The notes: generated by a model from the letters alone, not told the origin. 8,809 bases of DNA from Candidatus Aphodoplasma excrementigallinarum (GCA_018713805.1 DVOF01000195.1:1-8809); one strand, 5' to 3'; positions 1-6,168 are shown, numbered from the stretch's first letter. Made by a program: numbers and translations.

Positions 1-33
1 AGCGGCAATAAAGCGGCGCAAAAACCTCTTTAG
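1..33 (+). CDS. Possible 3' end of rsmG (16S rRNA m7G527 methyltransferase), partial
   Basis: Frame 1 reads ten codons, SGNKAAQKPL, followed by TAG at 31-33. The ending (a basic stretch then K-P-L-stop) resembles the C-terminus of RsmG/GidB proteins, which often finish in a PR...KxPL-like tail. In many Firmicutes rsmG lies directly upstream of noc, which fits the next gene here. Only ten residues are visible and no catalytic motif can be checked, so this is an inference from position plus a short tail. The frame could also be open by chance. Confidence 0.35.
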   Translation, partial: SGNKAAQKPL

Positions 34-81
34 TTTGTCAAAAATGCGGAAAAAACAGAAAAAACCGTAAATCAATTTTTC

Positions 82-109
82 TTCACATTATACCAAAATA
101 TGGTATAAT
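82..109 (+). promoter_or_regulatory. Predicted sigma-A promoter of noc
   Basis: A perfect -10 box TATAAT lies at 104-109, with a TTGACA-like TTCACA at 82-87 and a 16-bp spacer. The predicted start near 116 gives a leader of about 114 nt before the noc start codon. The upstream DNA is A/T-rich. The -10 is strong; the -35 is weaker and the spacer is one base short of the optimum. Confidence 0.65.
87..109. promoter_or_regulatory. Perfect 9-bp palindrome overlapping the noc promoter (candidate operator)
   Basis: ATTATACCA (87-95) and TGGTATAAT (101-109) are exact reverse complements separated by AAATA. The right arm contains the whole -10 box and the left arm starts at the end of the -35, so a dimeric protein bound here would block RNA polymerase. 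It does not match the Noc box or parS consensus, so autoregulation by Noc through its known site is not indicated. Because TATAAT is itself part of the repeat, some of the symmetry could be fortuitous. Confidence 0.5.
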
Positions 110-229
110 AATCTCACAAGGCGAAAATCAAGGATTTCGGCCTGTGTGTTTTGTGCAGAAAGCTTGGATTACGGTTTTTTCTGTTTACAGAGTAGGATAG
201 ACACGGTTTGACCAAACAAGGAGGATACC

Positions 230-1075
230 ATGATGAACTTACCAATCCAGATTACCATGAATGCGCCGAAGACGAAGCCGGTGACGTACCTGCCGGTCAA
301 TTCGATCCGGCCCAACCCCTACCAGCCGCGGCGGCACTTCGACCAAAAGGCGCTCGAGGAGCTCGCCGAGTCGATCAAGAGCTACGGCGTGCTCCAGCCT
401 ATCAGCGTAAGGCGGCAGACGTCGTCGATCTACGAGCTGGTGGCGGGGGAGCGGCGGCTGCGCGCGTCTAAGATGGCAGGCTTGGAAACGGTGCCGGTCA
501 TTGTGACCGACTTTGACGAAAGCGACTCTGCGCTCGTCGCTTTGCTGGAAAATCTACAGCGCGAGGACCTCTCCTACATGGAGGAGGCGCAGGGCTATGC
601 GCACCTAATCAACCAGCACCATCTCACGCAGGAGGAGGTCGCGGCGAAGGTCGGGAAAAACCAGTCCACGATTGCCAACAAGCTCCGCATTTTAAAGCTC
701 GGGCCGCTGGTAAAGAAAATTTTGGCGGACAATAACCTCACAGAGCGCCATGCCCGCGCACTGTTAAAGCTCGACGACGAGCAGGCGCAGCTCAGTATTT
801 TAAAGCAGGTGTGCGAGCAGGGGCTCAACGTTGCGCAGACGGAACGGCTCATTGAGGCGGCAATCGAAAAAGAAAATACGCCCGCCAAGCCGCGCAAGAA
901 GAACTTCTTCGTCGGCCACAGCAATGTGCGCATTATTGTCAATACGATCAAACAGTCGATCAAGATGATCCGCGACGCGGGGATGGACGCTTCCATGCGC
1001 GAAATCACGAGCGACGACTACATCGAATATACGATAAAAATCTGCAAAAAGCCTCCGCAGAAGCAACAGGGATAA
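230..1075 (+). CDS. noc: Nucleoid occlusion protein Noc (ParB family)
   Basis: Noc is a ParB-family CTP-switch DNA-binding protein that loads at Noc boxes, spreads along DNA and prevents FtsZ-ring assembly over the nucleoid. The 281-residue length matches B. subtilis Noc (283). The N-terminal ParB domain (about 18-115) has the CTP-binding motif GERRLR (73-78) and ENLQRE (107-112). The helix-turn-helix (132-156) reads GKNQSTIANKLRILKL, followed by TERHARAL (171-178). The four positions reported to switch ParB to Noc specificity are Q145, K151, K156 and R173, all Noc-type. The C-terminal dimer domain (RIIVNTIKQSIKMIRDAGM, 234-252) also resembles Noc. The ribosome-binding site AAGGAGGA (218-225) is 4 nt from ATG 230 and 7 nt from an adjacent ATG at 233, so the second may be the real start. 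The N-terminus lacks the aromatic-rich amphipathic membrane helix seen in Bacillus Noc. Confidence 0.9.
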   Translation: MMNLPIQITMNAPKTKPVTYLPVNSIRPNPYQPRRHFDQKALEELAESIKSYGVLQPISVRRQTSSIYELVAGERRLRASKMAGLETVPVIVTDFDESDSALVALLENLQREDLSYMEEAQGYAHLINQHHLTQEEVAAKVGKNQSTIANKLRILKLGPLVKKILADNNLTERHARALLKLDDEQAQLSILKQVCEQGLNVAQTERLIEAAIEKENTPAKPRKKNFFVGHSNVRIIVNTIKQSIKMIRDAGMDASMREITSDDYIEYTIKICKKPPQKQQG

Positions 1076-1078
1076 AAG

Positions 1079-1107
1079 AAAGCGCCGGACGTAATATCCG
1101 GCGCTTT
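1079..1107. terminator. Bidirectional terminator between noc and the FAD oxidoreductase gene
   Basis: A perfect 11-bp stem, AAAGCGCCGGA (1079-1089) with TCCGGCGCTTT (1097-1107), encloses a 7-nt loop. It is G/C-rich in the core and bordered by A-runs on the left and T-runs on the right, so it gives a U-tract in both directions. It starts 3 nt after the noc stop and 10 nt from the stop of the convergent gene, as expected of a shared terminator. Confidence 0.88.
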
Positions 1108-1117
1108 TATGATAGGA

Positions 1118-2440
1118 TTATTTAAAATATGCGCCCGCCCTACGCAGCACGGCGCGCAGCGCGTCGGTATCGACCTTGTGTACGTCGCCGCCGTTTGCAA
1201 GTACTGCCGCCGCGCCGGCCGCCTGCCCAGTCGTGAGACACGCGGGCATAATCCTTACACTCGCGAGGATGGAGCGGTCGCAGCTGATACATCTGCCTGC
1301 GACCAACACATTGTCAAGCCCTTTTGGCGTCAGGCAGCGGTACGGCACGCCGTACGACTCGCCCGCCTGGTAGCGGGCCTCGCGCCGCTGACTTTCCGCG
1401 CGCGGAATCTCGCCCTTGCTGCCCTTTTTCGTATGGATGTCGATATAGTAGCAGCAGCGGCTGATTTCATCCGGGAAACTGCGGCGCGCATAGTAGTCCT
1501 CTGCGTTTAACTCGTAGTCGCCCATGATACGCCGCGATTCACGGATGCCCATAAGCGGCGCGGTCTCGCCGATATACGACGCGCGGAAAGCCGGGACGTA
1601 CTTCCGAAGCGCGTCCGCAATCGACCAGGCAATCTTGCGCCCCTCAAAAAACGCCGCCGACACCGACGCGGGATTCGTCGCGTCCACGTCGTAGACGTGG
1701 TTGGCGTTAAAGCCGACCACGCCCCTTGTCGTCAGGTTCTGGCAAAAGTGCTTGTCGACAATATGCGGATATTCGTCCCCCTCCGCCCATTGCTTGATGG
1801 GGCTGTTGGGGTTGTGGTCAAAGTGCAGGCTGGGAGCGTCTAAGTACGCTTTTTCATCCACGTTGGCAACGGAAAAGCAATGCGTCGCAAGCTGGGTTTC
1901 GTGCGTTTCATCGTCGCCGAAGCGGTACTCCGCGCCCGCCCACGCGGCAAGGTCGCCGTCGCCGGTCGCGTCAATATACGTCTTGGCAGAATACGCGTTG
2001 AGGCCGGATTTGTTCGACACAATGACCGCCTCAACGTGGCCGTCTGCCGCCTCAACTCCTGCGAGTGTGGTACAGAAAAGCACGTCCACGCCTGCGCTTT
2101 CCATCAGCTCGTCGTAAGTGCGCTTGAGCCCCTCCGGCTCAATGGGGGTCCAGTCCTTGCCATGGATTTCGTGCGGGTATAGCTCGCATGCGCGGTTATA
2201 GACTTCCTCCGCAATCCCGGCATAGATGACCCGTACGCCGTCCGTCATCGGGCACCACGCCGGCACCATCCCCATGGTGCCCATACCGCCGAGGCTTCCC
2301 GTCGCCTCAATTAGAAGTACCTTTGCGCCGCCGCGCGCTGCCTGTGCTGCGGCCGCGCAGCCTGCCGGGCCGCCCCCGGCAACGAAAACGTCATAGCTGT
2401 CGTCCTTTGGAATCCTCTTTTCCAGCAAAAGCTCTCCCAA
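1118..2440 (-). CDS. FAD-dependent oxidoreductase (FAD_oxidored family), substrate unknown
   Basis: This is a predicted soluble flavoprotein of 440 residues. Counting from the TTG start, the N-terminal Rossmann motif is GGGPAG (22-27) with the strand-ending acidic residue E45 in LLIEATGSLGG. A second FAD-contacting segment, DATGDGDLAAWAGAEY, lies at about 157-172. Conserved C-terminal elements are GIRESRRIMGDYEL (298-311), LVAGRCIS (379-386) and a glycine/alanine-rich FAD loop, MPACLTTGQAAGAAA (398-412). This pattern fits the FAD_oxidored (PF12831) group, whose members have varied and mostly unknown substrates; I cannot assign one. GAGGTG (2447-2452) lies 6 nt before TTG at 2438-2440, whereas the GTG at 2447-2449 sits inside that ribosome-binding site, so TTG is preferred. 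It follows the U32 gene closely with no visible promoter or terminator between, so it is probably the last gene of the mltG operon. Confidence 0.85.
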   Translation of the reverse strand: MGELLLEKRIPKDDSYDVFVAGGGPAGCAAAAQAARGGAKVLLIEATGSLGGMGTMGMVPAWCPMTDGVRVIYAGIAEEVYNRACELYPHEIHGKDWTPIEPEGLKRTYDELMESAGVDVLFCTTLAGVEAADGHVEAVIVSNKSGLNAYSAKTYIDATGDGDLAAWAGAEYRFGDDETHETQLATHCFSVANVDEKAYLDAPSLHFDHNPNSPIKQWAEGDEYPHIVDKHFCQNLTTRGVVGFNANHVYDVDATNPASVSAAFFEGRKIAWSIADALRKYVPAFRASYIGETAPLMGIRESRRIMGDYELNAEDYYARRSFPDEISRCCYYIDIHTKKGSKGEIPRAESQRREARYQAGESYGVPYRCLTPKGLDNVLVAGRCISCDRSILASVRIMPACLTTGQAAGAAAVLANGGDVHKVDTDALRAVLRRAGAYFK

Positions 2441-2446
2441 TTTAGC

Positions 2447-2452
2447 CACCTC
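2447..2452 (-). promoter_or_regulatory. Ribosome-binding site deciding the FAD oxidoreductase start
   Basis: GAGGTG on the minus strand, 6 nt upstream of the TTG at 2438-2440. The longer context ATAAATGAGGTG is identical to that in front of the U32 gene, which also starts with TTG. The competing GTG start (2449) overlaps this site and has no ribosome-binding site of its own. Confidence 0.6.
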
Positions 2453-2473
2453 ATTTATACAATTTTATATCGT

Positions 2474-3712
2474 CTATTTTCCGCTCACGAGCGCGCCCTT
2501 GCGCAGCATGGCATTCGGCGCGGCGGGCTTATCGAGCGGCATGGTAAATACCATTTGTGCGTGCGGCGTACTGGTAATCGCTTCGCCGGCCTCGTTTTTG
2601 AGCCACGCCACCTTTTGCGAAAAGTACGGCTTCCCGGGCTGGATGACCTCCACGGTGTCCCCGACGGAGAACTTATTGCGCTGCTCCACGGTGGCAATCC
2701 CCGTCGCTTCGTCATACGCCGTCACAAAGCCGACAATATCATAGTCACGGATGTACGAGCTCGTCTCATAGACCTGCGCGTTTGCGTCCGTTTTCCCGAA
2801 ATAGAAGCCGTGCGTATAGGGGCGGTGGCTGACCTTGAGTACTTCGTTTAAGCTTTCCGGATCGAACTGGTAGTGCGCCGGGTCTGATAAGTAGCGGTCA
2901 ATCTCCTCCCGGTAGGCCTTTACCACCGTGGCGACGTAGTATTCGCTCTTGACACGGCCTTCGATCTTGAAGCTTGTGATGCCGCTCTGCACTAACTCCG
3001 GAATATGGTCGATCATGCACAGGTCTTTGGAATTAAAAAAGAAACTCCCCTGTTCGTCCTCCCCGACGTGGATATACTCGCCCGGGCGCTTCTCCTCCAC
3101 GAGCGCATAGTTCCACCGGCACGGCTGGGCGCATTCGCCCTTGTTCGCGTCGCGCCCGGTCAAGTAGTTGCTCAGTAGGCACCGCCCGGAGTAGGAGATA
3201 CACATGGCGCCGTGCACAAACGCCTCGATCTCCAGCTCAGGCGGGGTATTATCCCGGATTTGCCGGATTTCCGCCAGGCTCAGCTCGCGCGCGAGCACGA
3301 CACGCTGCGCGCCCATGTTATACCACGCCTTTGCGCTCAGATAATTCGTATTGTTGGCCTGTGTGGAAATATGGATATGCAAATCCGGGTGCCGCTCATG
3401 AATCAGCGTGAACAGCCCCAGGTCGGCGACAATCACCGCGTCAATCCCGAGCGACACAACCGCGTCGAGATATGCGCAAAACCCTTCTAAGTCCGCATTG
3501 TGCGGAATGATATTCGTCGTCAGATAGACCTTTTTCCCGCGCTCATGCGCAAAACGAATCCCCTCCTCCATCTGGGGAAGGGAAAAGTTTTTCGACGCGG
3601 TGCGCAGGCCGAACGCCTCGCCGCCGATGTAGACCGCGTCCGCCCCGTACAGAATCGCCATTTTCAGTTTTGTCAAGTCGCCCGCGGGCGCCAAAAGTTC
3701 AATCGTATTCAA
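2474..3712 (-). CDS. trhP: Peptidase U32-family protein, TrhP-like tRNA U34 hydroxylation protein
   Basis: U32 proteins of this type are not proven proteases. In B. subtilis the YrrN/YrrO members (TrhP1/TrhP2), like E. coli YegQ (TrhP), make 5-hydroxyuridine at tRNA position 34. This 412-residue protein begins with the typical IELLAPAGD (4-12) and carries the U32 signature EAFVHGAMCISYSGRCLLS (163-181). C171, C178, C194, C198 and C232 match the spacing of the four iron-sulfur ligands of the related UbiU, so an Fe-S cluster is likely. The C-terminal 90 or so residues (FVTAYDEATGIATVEQRN onward) fit the U32 C-terminal beta domain. The start is TTG with GAGGTG 5 nt upstream (3718-3723); no better start is visible. 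It lies 13 nt after the methyltransferase gene. Only one U32 gene is present, where B. subtilis has two in tandem. Confidence 0.85.
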   Translation of the reverse strand: MNTIELLAPAGDLTKLKMAILYGADAVYIGGEAFGLRTASKNFSLPQMEEGIRFAHERGKKVYLTTNIIPHNADLEGFCAYLDAVVSLGIDAVIVADLGLFTLIHERHPDLHIHISTQANNTNYLSAKAWYNMGAQRVVLARELSLAEIRQIRDNTPPELEIEAFVHGAMCISYSGRCLLSNYLTGRDANKGECAQPCRWNYALVEEKRPGEYIHVGEDEQGSFFFNSKDLCMIDHIPELVQSGITSFKIEGRVKSEYYVATVVKAYREEIDRYLSDPAHYQFDPESLNEVLKVSHRPYTHGFYFGKTDANAQVYETSSYIRDYDIVGFVTAYDEATGIATVEQRNKFSVGDTVEVIQPGKPYFSQKVAWLKNEAGEAITSTPHAQMVFTMPLDKPAAPNAMLRKGALVSGK

Positions 3713-3725
3713 ACAAACACCTCAT

Positions 3726-4388
3726 TTATTCCTCCGCCTTTTTATACGACACGGCAACGCCGTCGCCGATCGATAAAAGAGACGTTTCCAGCCGCGTGTC
3801 GCTGCACAGCGCGGCAATATACTTTTTGAGCCGCTTTACAATCGTAATTTTCCGCCGGACAAGCAGCTCCCGGCTGGCGACCATACCACCGTACAGGATG
3901 TTGTCGGTCACGAGTACGCCACCCGGCCGCAGCAGGCGGATACAATGCGGCAAAAAGTAGATGTAGTGCGCCTTTGCACCATCCATAAAAATCATGTCGT
4001 ATGGGCCGTCGAGCGCCTCCAGCAAAACATCCGCGTCCGCACTCAGCACGTCAATCTGCCCGCTGCACCCAAACTGTGCGATGTTTTCCCGGGCAATCTG
4101 CGCCATGCGCTCGTCGCGCTCAATCGTCGTAATCTGCGCCCCGCGCGGCAGGCTACCCAGCATCAGCAGGGAAGAATAGCCGATTGCCGTGCCGATTTCC
4201 AGCACGCGCATTGGCTTATGAATCCGGCACAGCACCTGCAAAAAGCTGGCAACCTCTTTTTGTACAATGGGGACGCCGTGCTCGTGCGCGTAGCGTTCCA
4301 GCTTTAAGAGGCGCGGCTCGCTCGGCGGCAGGGATGCGCGGATAAAGTCGATGATATAATCGTGCGTGATATTTTGCTCGTCCGGCAT
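3726..4388 (-). CDS. trmR: SAM-dependent O-methyltransferase, probable tRNA 5-hydroxyuridine methyltransferase
   Basis: This 220-residue protein is a class I methyltransferase of the caffeoyl-CoA/catechol O-methyltransferase type. The SAM-binding motif I is VLEIGTAIGYSS (62-73). The acidic residue E90 ends strand 2. MDGAK (135-139) with D136, and TDN (161-163) with D162 and N163, are the expected divalent-metal ligands. The B. subtilis homologue YrrM (TrmR) converts ho5U34 to mo5U34 in tRNA and lies in the same place between mltG and the U32 genes. That synteny and the adjacent TrhP-like gene support this assignment over a small-molecule catechol methyltransferase. The start ATG has AAAGGAG 6 nt upstream and lies 22 nt after the mltG stop. 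Confidence 0.85.
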   Translation of the reverse strand: MPDEQNITHDYIIDFIRASLPPSEPRLLKLERYAHEHGVPIVQKEVASFLQVLCRIHKPMRVLEIGTAIGYSSLLMLGSLPRGAQITTIERDERMAQIARENIAQFGCSGQIDVLSADADVLLEALDGPYDMIFMDGAKAHYIYFLPHCIRLLRPGGVLVTDNILYGGMVASRELLVRRKITIVKRLKKYIAALCSDTRLETSLLSIGDGVAVSYKKAEE

Positions 4389-4410
4389 ATGCCGCTCCTT
4401 TCCCAGCCGG

Positions 4411-5436
4411 TCAGGGCTGGATTTCGCTCATGATCTGTTCGTGCTCGTCATATGTTTCCGAATAGTAAATCTTTCCGTCCGCGTCGGACTGGAAGAAATA
4501 GTAATCTGTATCGGCCGGATAGAGCGCCGCCTCGATCGAGGCCTTGCCCGGGCTGCAAATCGGCCCGATAGGGAGCCCCTCGTTGATGTAGGTATTGTAG
4601 GGCGAATCGATCTGGATGTCGCTGTTTGACAGGATTGGCTTGCGCTCGCCCAAGATGTACTGCACGGTCGCGCACGACTCCAGATATGGGTACGTCGTGG
4701 AATCCAGCCGGTTGTGGAACACGCTCGACACCAGCGGCCTGTCCGCGTCCGAGCCGGCCTCCGCCTCGATGATGGACGCGAGCGTCACAATCTCGTCCAT
4801 GCTGTAACCCGCCTCCTGCGCTGCGGCCCGGTACTCGTCGGTGAAAATCTGCTCAAAGCGGTCGAGCATGAGCTTGACGATATCGCTCCCGCTCATCTGG
4901 TTGGAGATGTTGTACGTATCCGGGAACAGGTACCCCTCCAGCGGGTTTTCCCGGTCGATTCCCTGCAAAAAGTCGTAGTCGTAGCTCTCGTTCAGCGCGG
5001 CGGTAAAGTCCTCCGCCGTTATGTAGCCGGTTTCAGCCACAATATTCGTAATCTCTTTGAGGGTGGAGCCCTCTGGGATGGTGATATCCGTCGTACGGTA
5101 GCGGTCTGCATACGTCAGCCCGTTGATCAGCAGGTTGTAGCCGCTGCCCTTATGGATTTCAAATTCGTCGGAGTAGTATTTGCCGTCTGCACCCTTGATG
5201 TTCGACATCAGCTCAAACAGCCAGGGGTATTTGATTACATTGTTTTCCTTCAGTGTCTGCGCCACGCTGTGCGAGTCCGGGTTTTCCCCGATTGTAATCG
5301 TCACGCTCTCTTTGTCCAGGCTGCCAAACAGTACGTCGCCGGCCATAAAGATGGCCTGCACAATCAACACGACGGCCACGACGGCAAGAATCATCGGAAT
5401 CAGAGCGGATTTGCGCTTTCTTTTGTTGTCTGCCAT
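4411..5436 (-). CDS. mltG: Endolytic transglycosylase MltG (YceG-like)
   Basis: MltG cuts nascent glycan strands at the outer face of the membrane and sets their length during peptidoglycan synthesis. From the ATG at 5436 the protein has 341 residues. It has a short basic cytoplasmic tail (KRKRK), one membrane segment (about 12-34), then an extracellular LysM-like and catalytic region. The catalytic glutamate is E224 in ASIIEAEA (220-227). Other family motifs are LEGYLFPDTY (166-175), HNRL (241-244), SPYNTY (278-283) and GLPIGPICSPG (287-297). A frame runs on to a GTG at 5469, but that is upstream of the predicted transcription start. GAGGTG at 5443-5448, 6 nt from the ATG, sets the start at 5436. 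It is the first gene of its operon. Confidence 0.93.
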   Translation of the reverse strand: MADNKRKRKSALIPMILAVVAVVLIVQAIFMAGDVLFGSLDKESVTITIGENPDSHSVAQTLKENNVIKYPWLFELMSNIKGADGKYYSDEFEIHKGSGYNLLINGLTYADRYRTTDITIPEGSTLKEITNIVAETGYITAEDFTAALNESYDYDFLQGIDRENPLEGYLFPDTYNISNQMSGSDIVKLMLDRFEQIFTDEYRAAAQEAGYSMDEIVTLASIIEAEAGSDADRPLVSSVFHNRLDSTTYPYLESCATVQYILGERKPILSNSDIQIDSPYNTYINEGLPIGPICSPGKASIEAALYPADTDYYFFQSDADGKIYYSETYDEHEQIMSEIQP

Positions 5437-5457
5437 TTCACTCACCTCATAGTTTCC

Positions 5458-5486
5458 ATTGTACAACACGAATCCCCGTTCGTCAA
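5458..5486 (-). promoter_or_regulatory. Strong sigma-A promoter of the mltG-trmR-trhP-FAD unit
   Basis: On the minus strand, TTGACG (plus 5481-5486) and TACAAT (plus 5458-5463) are separated by exactly 17 bp. The predicted start near 5451 gives a leader of only about 15 nt, just enough for the GAGGTG ribosome-binding site. The DNA upstream is A/T-rich. This is the only convincing promoter on the minus strand between recR and the FAD gene. Confidence 0.85.
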
Positions 5487-5524
5487 TATAAAACGGCTTT
5501 CGGCAGTATTTTTACTTCAGAATA

Positions 5525-5550
5525 TAAGAAAAGGCGGGCCTGCACCCGCC
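5525..5550 (-). terminator. Terminator downstream of recR
   Basis: On the minus strand, GGCGGG (plus 5545-5550) pairs with CCCGCC (plus 5533-5538) around a 6-nt loop. TTTTCTTATATT follows. It lies 11 nt after the recR stop and upstream of the mltG promoter, so it separates the dnaX-ybaB-recR unit from the mltG unit. The stem is short (6 bp, all G/C) and the U-tract is interrupted, so some read-through is possible. Confidence 0.75.
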
Positions 5551-5561
5551 GTATCATTGTC

Positions 5562-6155
5562 CTACATTTCCCGCCGGCCTTCCATGGCGCGCAGAAGCGT
5601 CACCTCGTCGGCATATTCCAAGTCGCCGCCGACCGGGAGACCATGGGCAATCCGGGTAACGCGCACGCCGAGCGGCTTTAACAGCTTGCAAAGATACATT
5701 GCCGTCGCCTCGCCGGACACGGTTGGGTTGGTCGCCATGATGACCTCGCGCACGCCGCCTGCGCCAATGCGCGCAAGCAGGGACGCAATTTGCAGATCGT
5801 CCGGCCCCACGCCGTCCATGGGCGAGAGCGCGCCGTGCAGAACGTGGTAAAGCCCCTTATATTCGCGCATTTTCTCCATGGCAATCACATCCCTGGGCGA
5901 CTCGACGACGCAGATCGTCGAACTGTCGCGCCGCGTGTCGGAGCAAATCGCGCACGGCGACACGTCCGTCAGGTTTTGGCACACCTCGCAGAAACAGATT
6001 TTCTCCTTTGCTTCCAAAAGCGCGTCCGCCATCTGCGCGGCATACTCTTTAGGCATGTTCAGGATATGGAACGCGAGACGTTCCGCCGTTTTGCGTCCGA
6101 TACCCGGCAGCTTTGCAAACTGCTCGATCAGGTTCTCAATTGGTGCTGCATGCAT
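5562..6155 (-). CDS. recR: Recombination mediator RecR
   Basis: RecR acts with RecO (and RecF) to load RecA on gapped single-stranded DNA. The length of 197 residues is typical. The helix-hairpin-helix is LPGIGRKTAERLAFHIL (16-32). The zinc-finger region (54-71) has C56, C59, C68 and C71, plus C54. The Toprim domain starts at ICVVESPRDV (81-90) with E85, followed by HGALSPMDGVGPDDL (107-121) and MATNPTVSGEATA (140-152). The C-terminal GLPVGGDLEYAD (172-183) is the expected Walker B-like end. The ATG start has GGAGG 6 nt upstream. It follows ybaB by 13 nt, so the ribosome-binding site abuts the ybaB stop; the two genes are surely cotranscribed. Confidence 0.96.
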   Translation of the reverse strand: MHAAPIENLIEQFAKLPGIGRKTAERLAFHILNMPKEYAAQMADALLEAKEKICFCEVCQNLTDVSPCAICSDTRRDSSTICVVESPRDVIAMEKMREYKGLYHVLHGALSPMDGVGPDDLQIASLLARIGAGGVREVIMATNPTVSGEATAMYLCKLLKPLGVRVTRIAHGLPVGGDLEYADEVTLLRAMEGRREM

Positions 6156-6168
6156 ACGGCCCCTCCGA

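Larger units (their letters stand above)
53..186. repeat. Perfect 18-bp inverted repeat flanking the noc promoter
   Basis: AAACAGAAAAAACCGTAA at 53-70 is exactly the reverse complement of 169-186 (TTACGGTTTTTTCTGTTT). The arms are 98 bp apart and enclose the promoter and the 9-bp palindrome. The left arm is upstream of the predicted transcription start and the right arm lies in the leader, so a transcript starting at the noc promoter cannot form this stem; only read-through from the left could. Possible roles are paired protein-binding sites, a structure on read-through RNA, or the ends of a small 134-bp element. No target-site duplication is visible at the outer ends. Confidence 0.8.

Noticed and set aside
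87..119. Divergent promoter on the minus strand using the other arm of the 9-bp palindrome
   Set aside because: TATAAT is present on the minus strand at 87-92, but no acceptable -35 lies 16-18 bp away, and no minus-strand gene starts to the left in the window.
208..471. 87-codon + strand frame overlapping the start of noc
   Set aside because: It is in another frame from noc with low-complexity Ala/Gly/Arg translation and no ribosome-binding site.
2627..2640. CCCGGG-centred site as a Noc box
   Set aside because: Only about 8 of 14 positions match. Several other CCCGGG sites (near 3083, 4549) are equally poor, which shows the core is common in this GC-rich DNA.
5437..5469. Upstream GTG start of mltG at 5469
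   Set aside because: It lies at or above the -10 box of a strong promoter, so it would not be on the transcript; the ATG at 5436 has a well-placed ribosome-binding site.
4714..5850. 378-codon open frame on the + strand across mltG, its promoter and recR
   Set aside because: It is antisense to two clear genes and crosses a terminator and a promoter. The translation is rich in His, Arg and Val with no recognisable motif, as expected from the reverse frame of GC-rich coding DNA.
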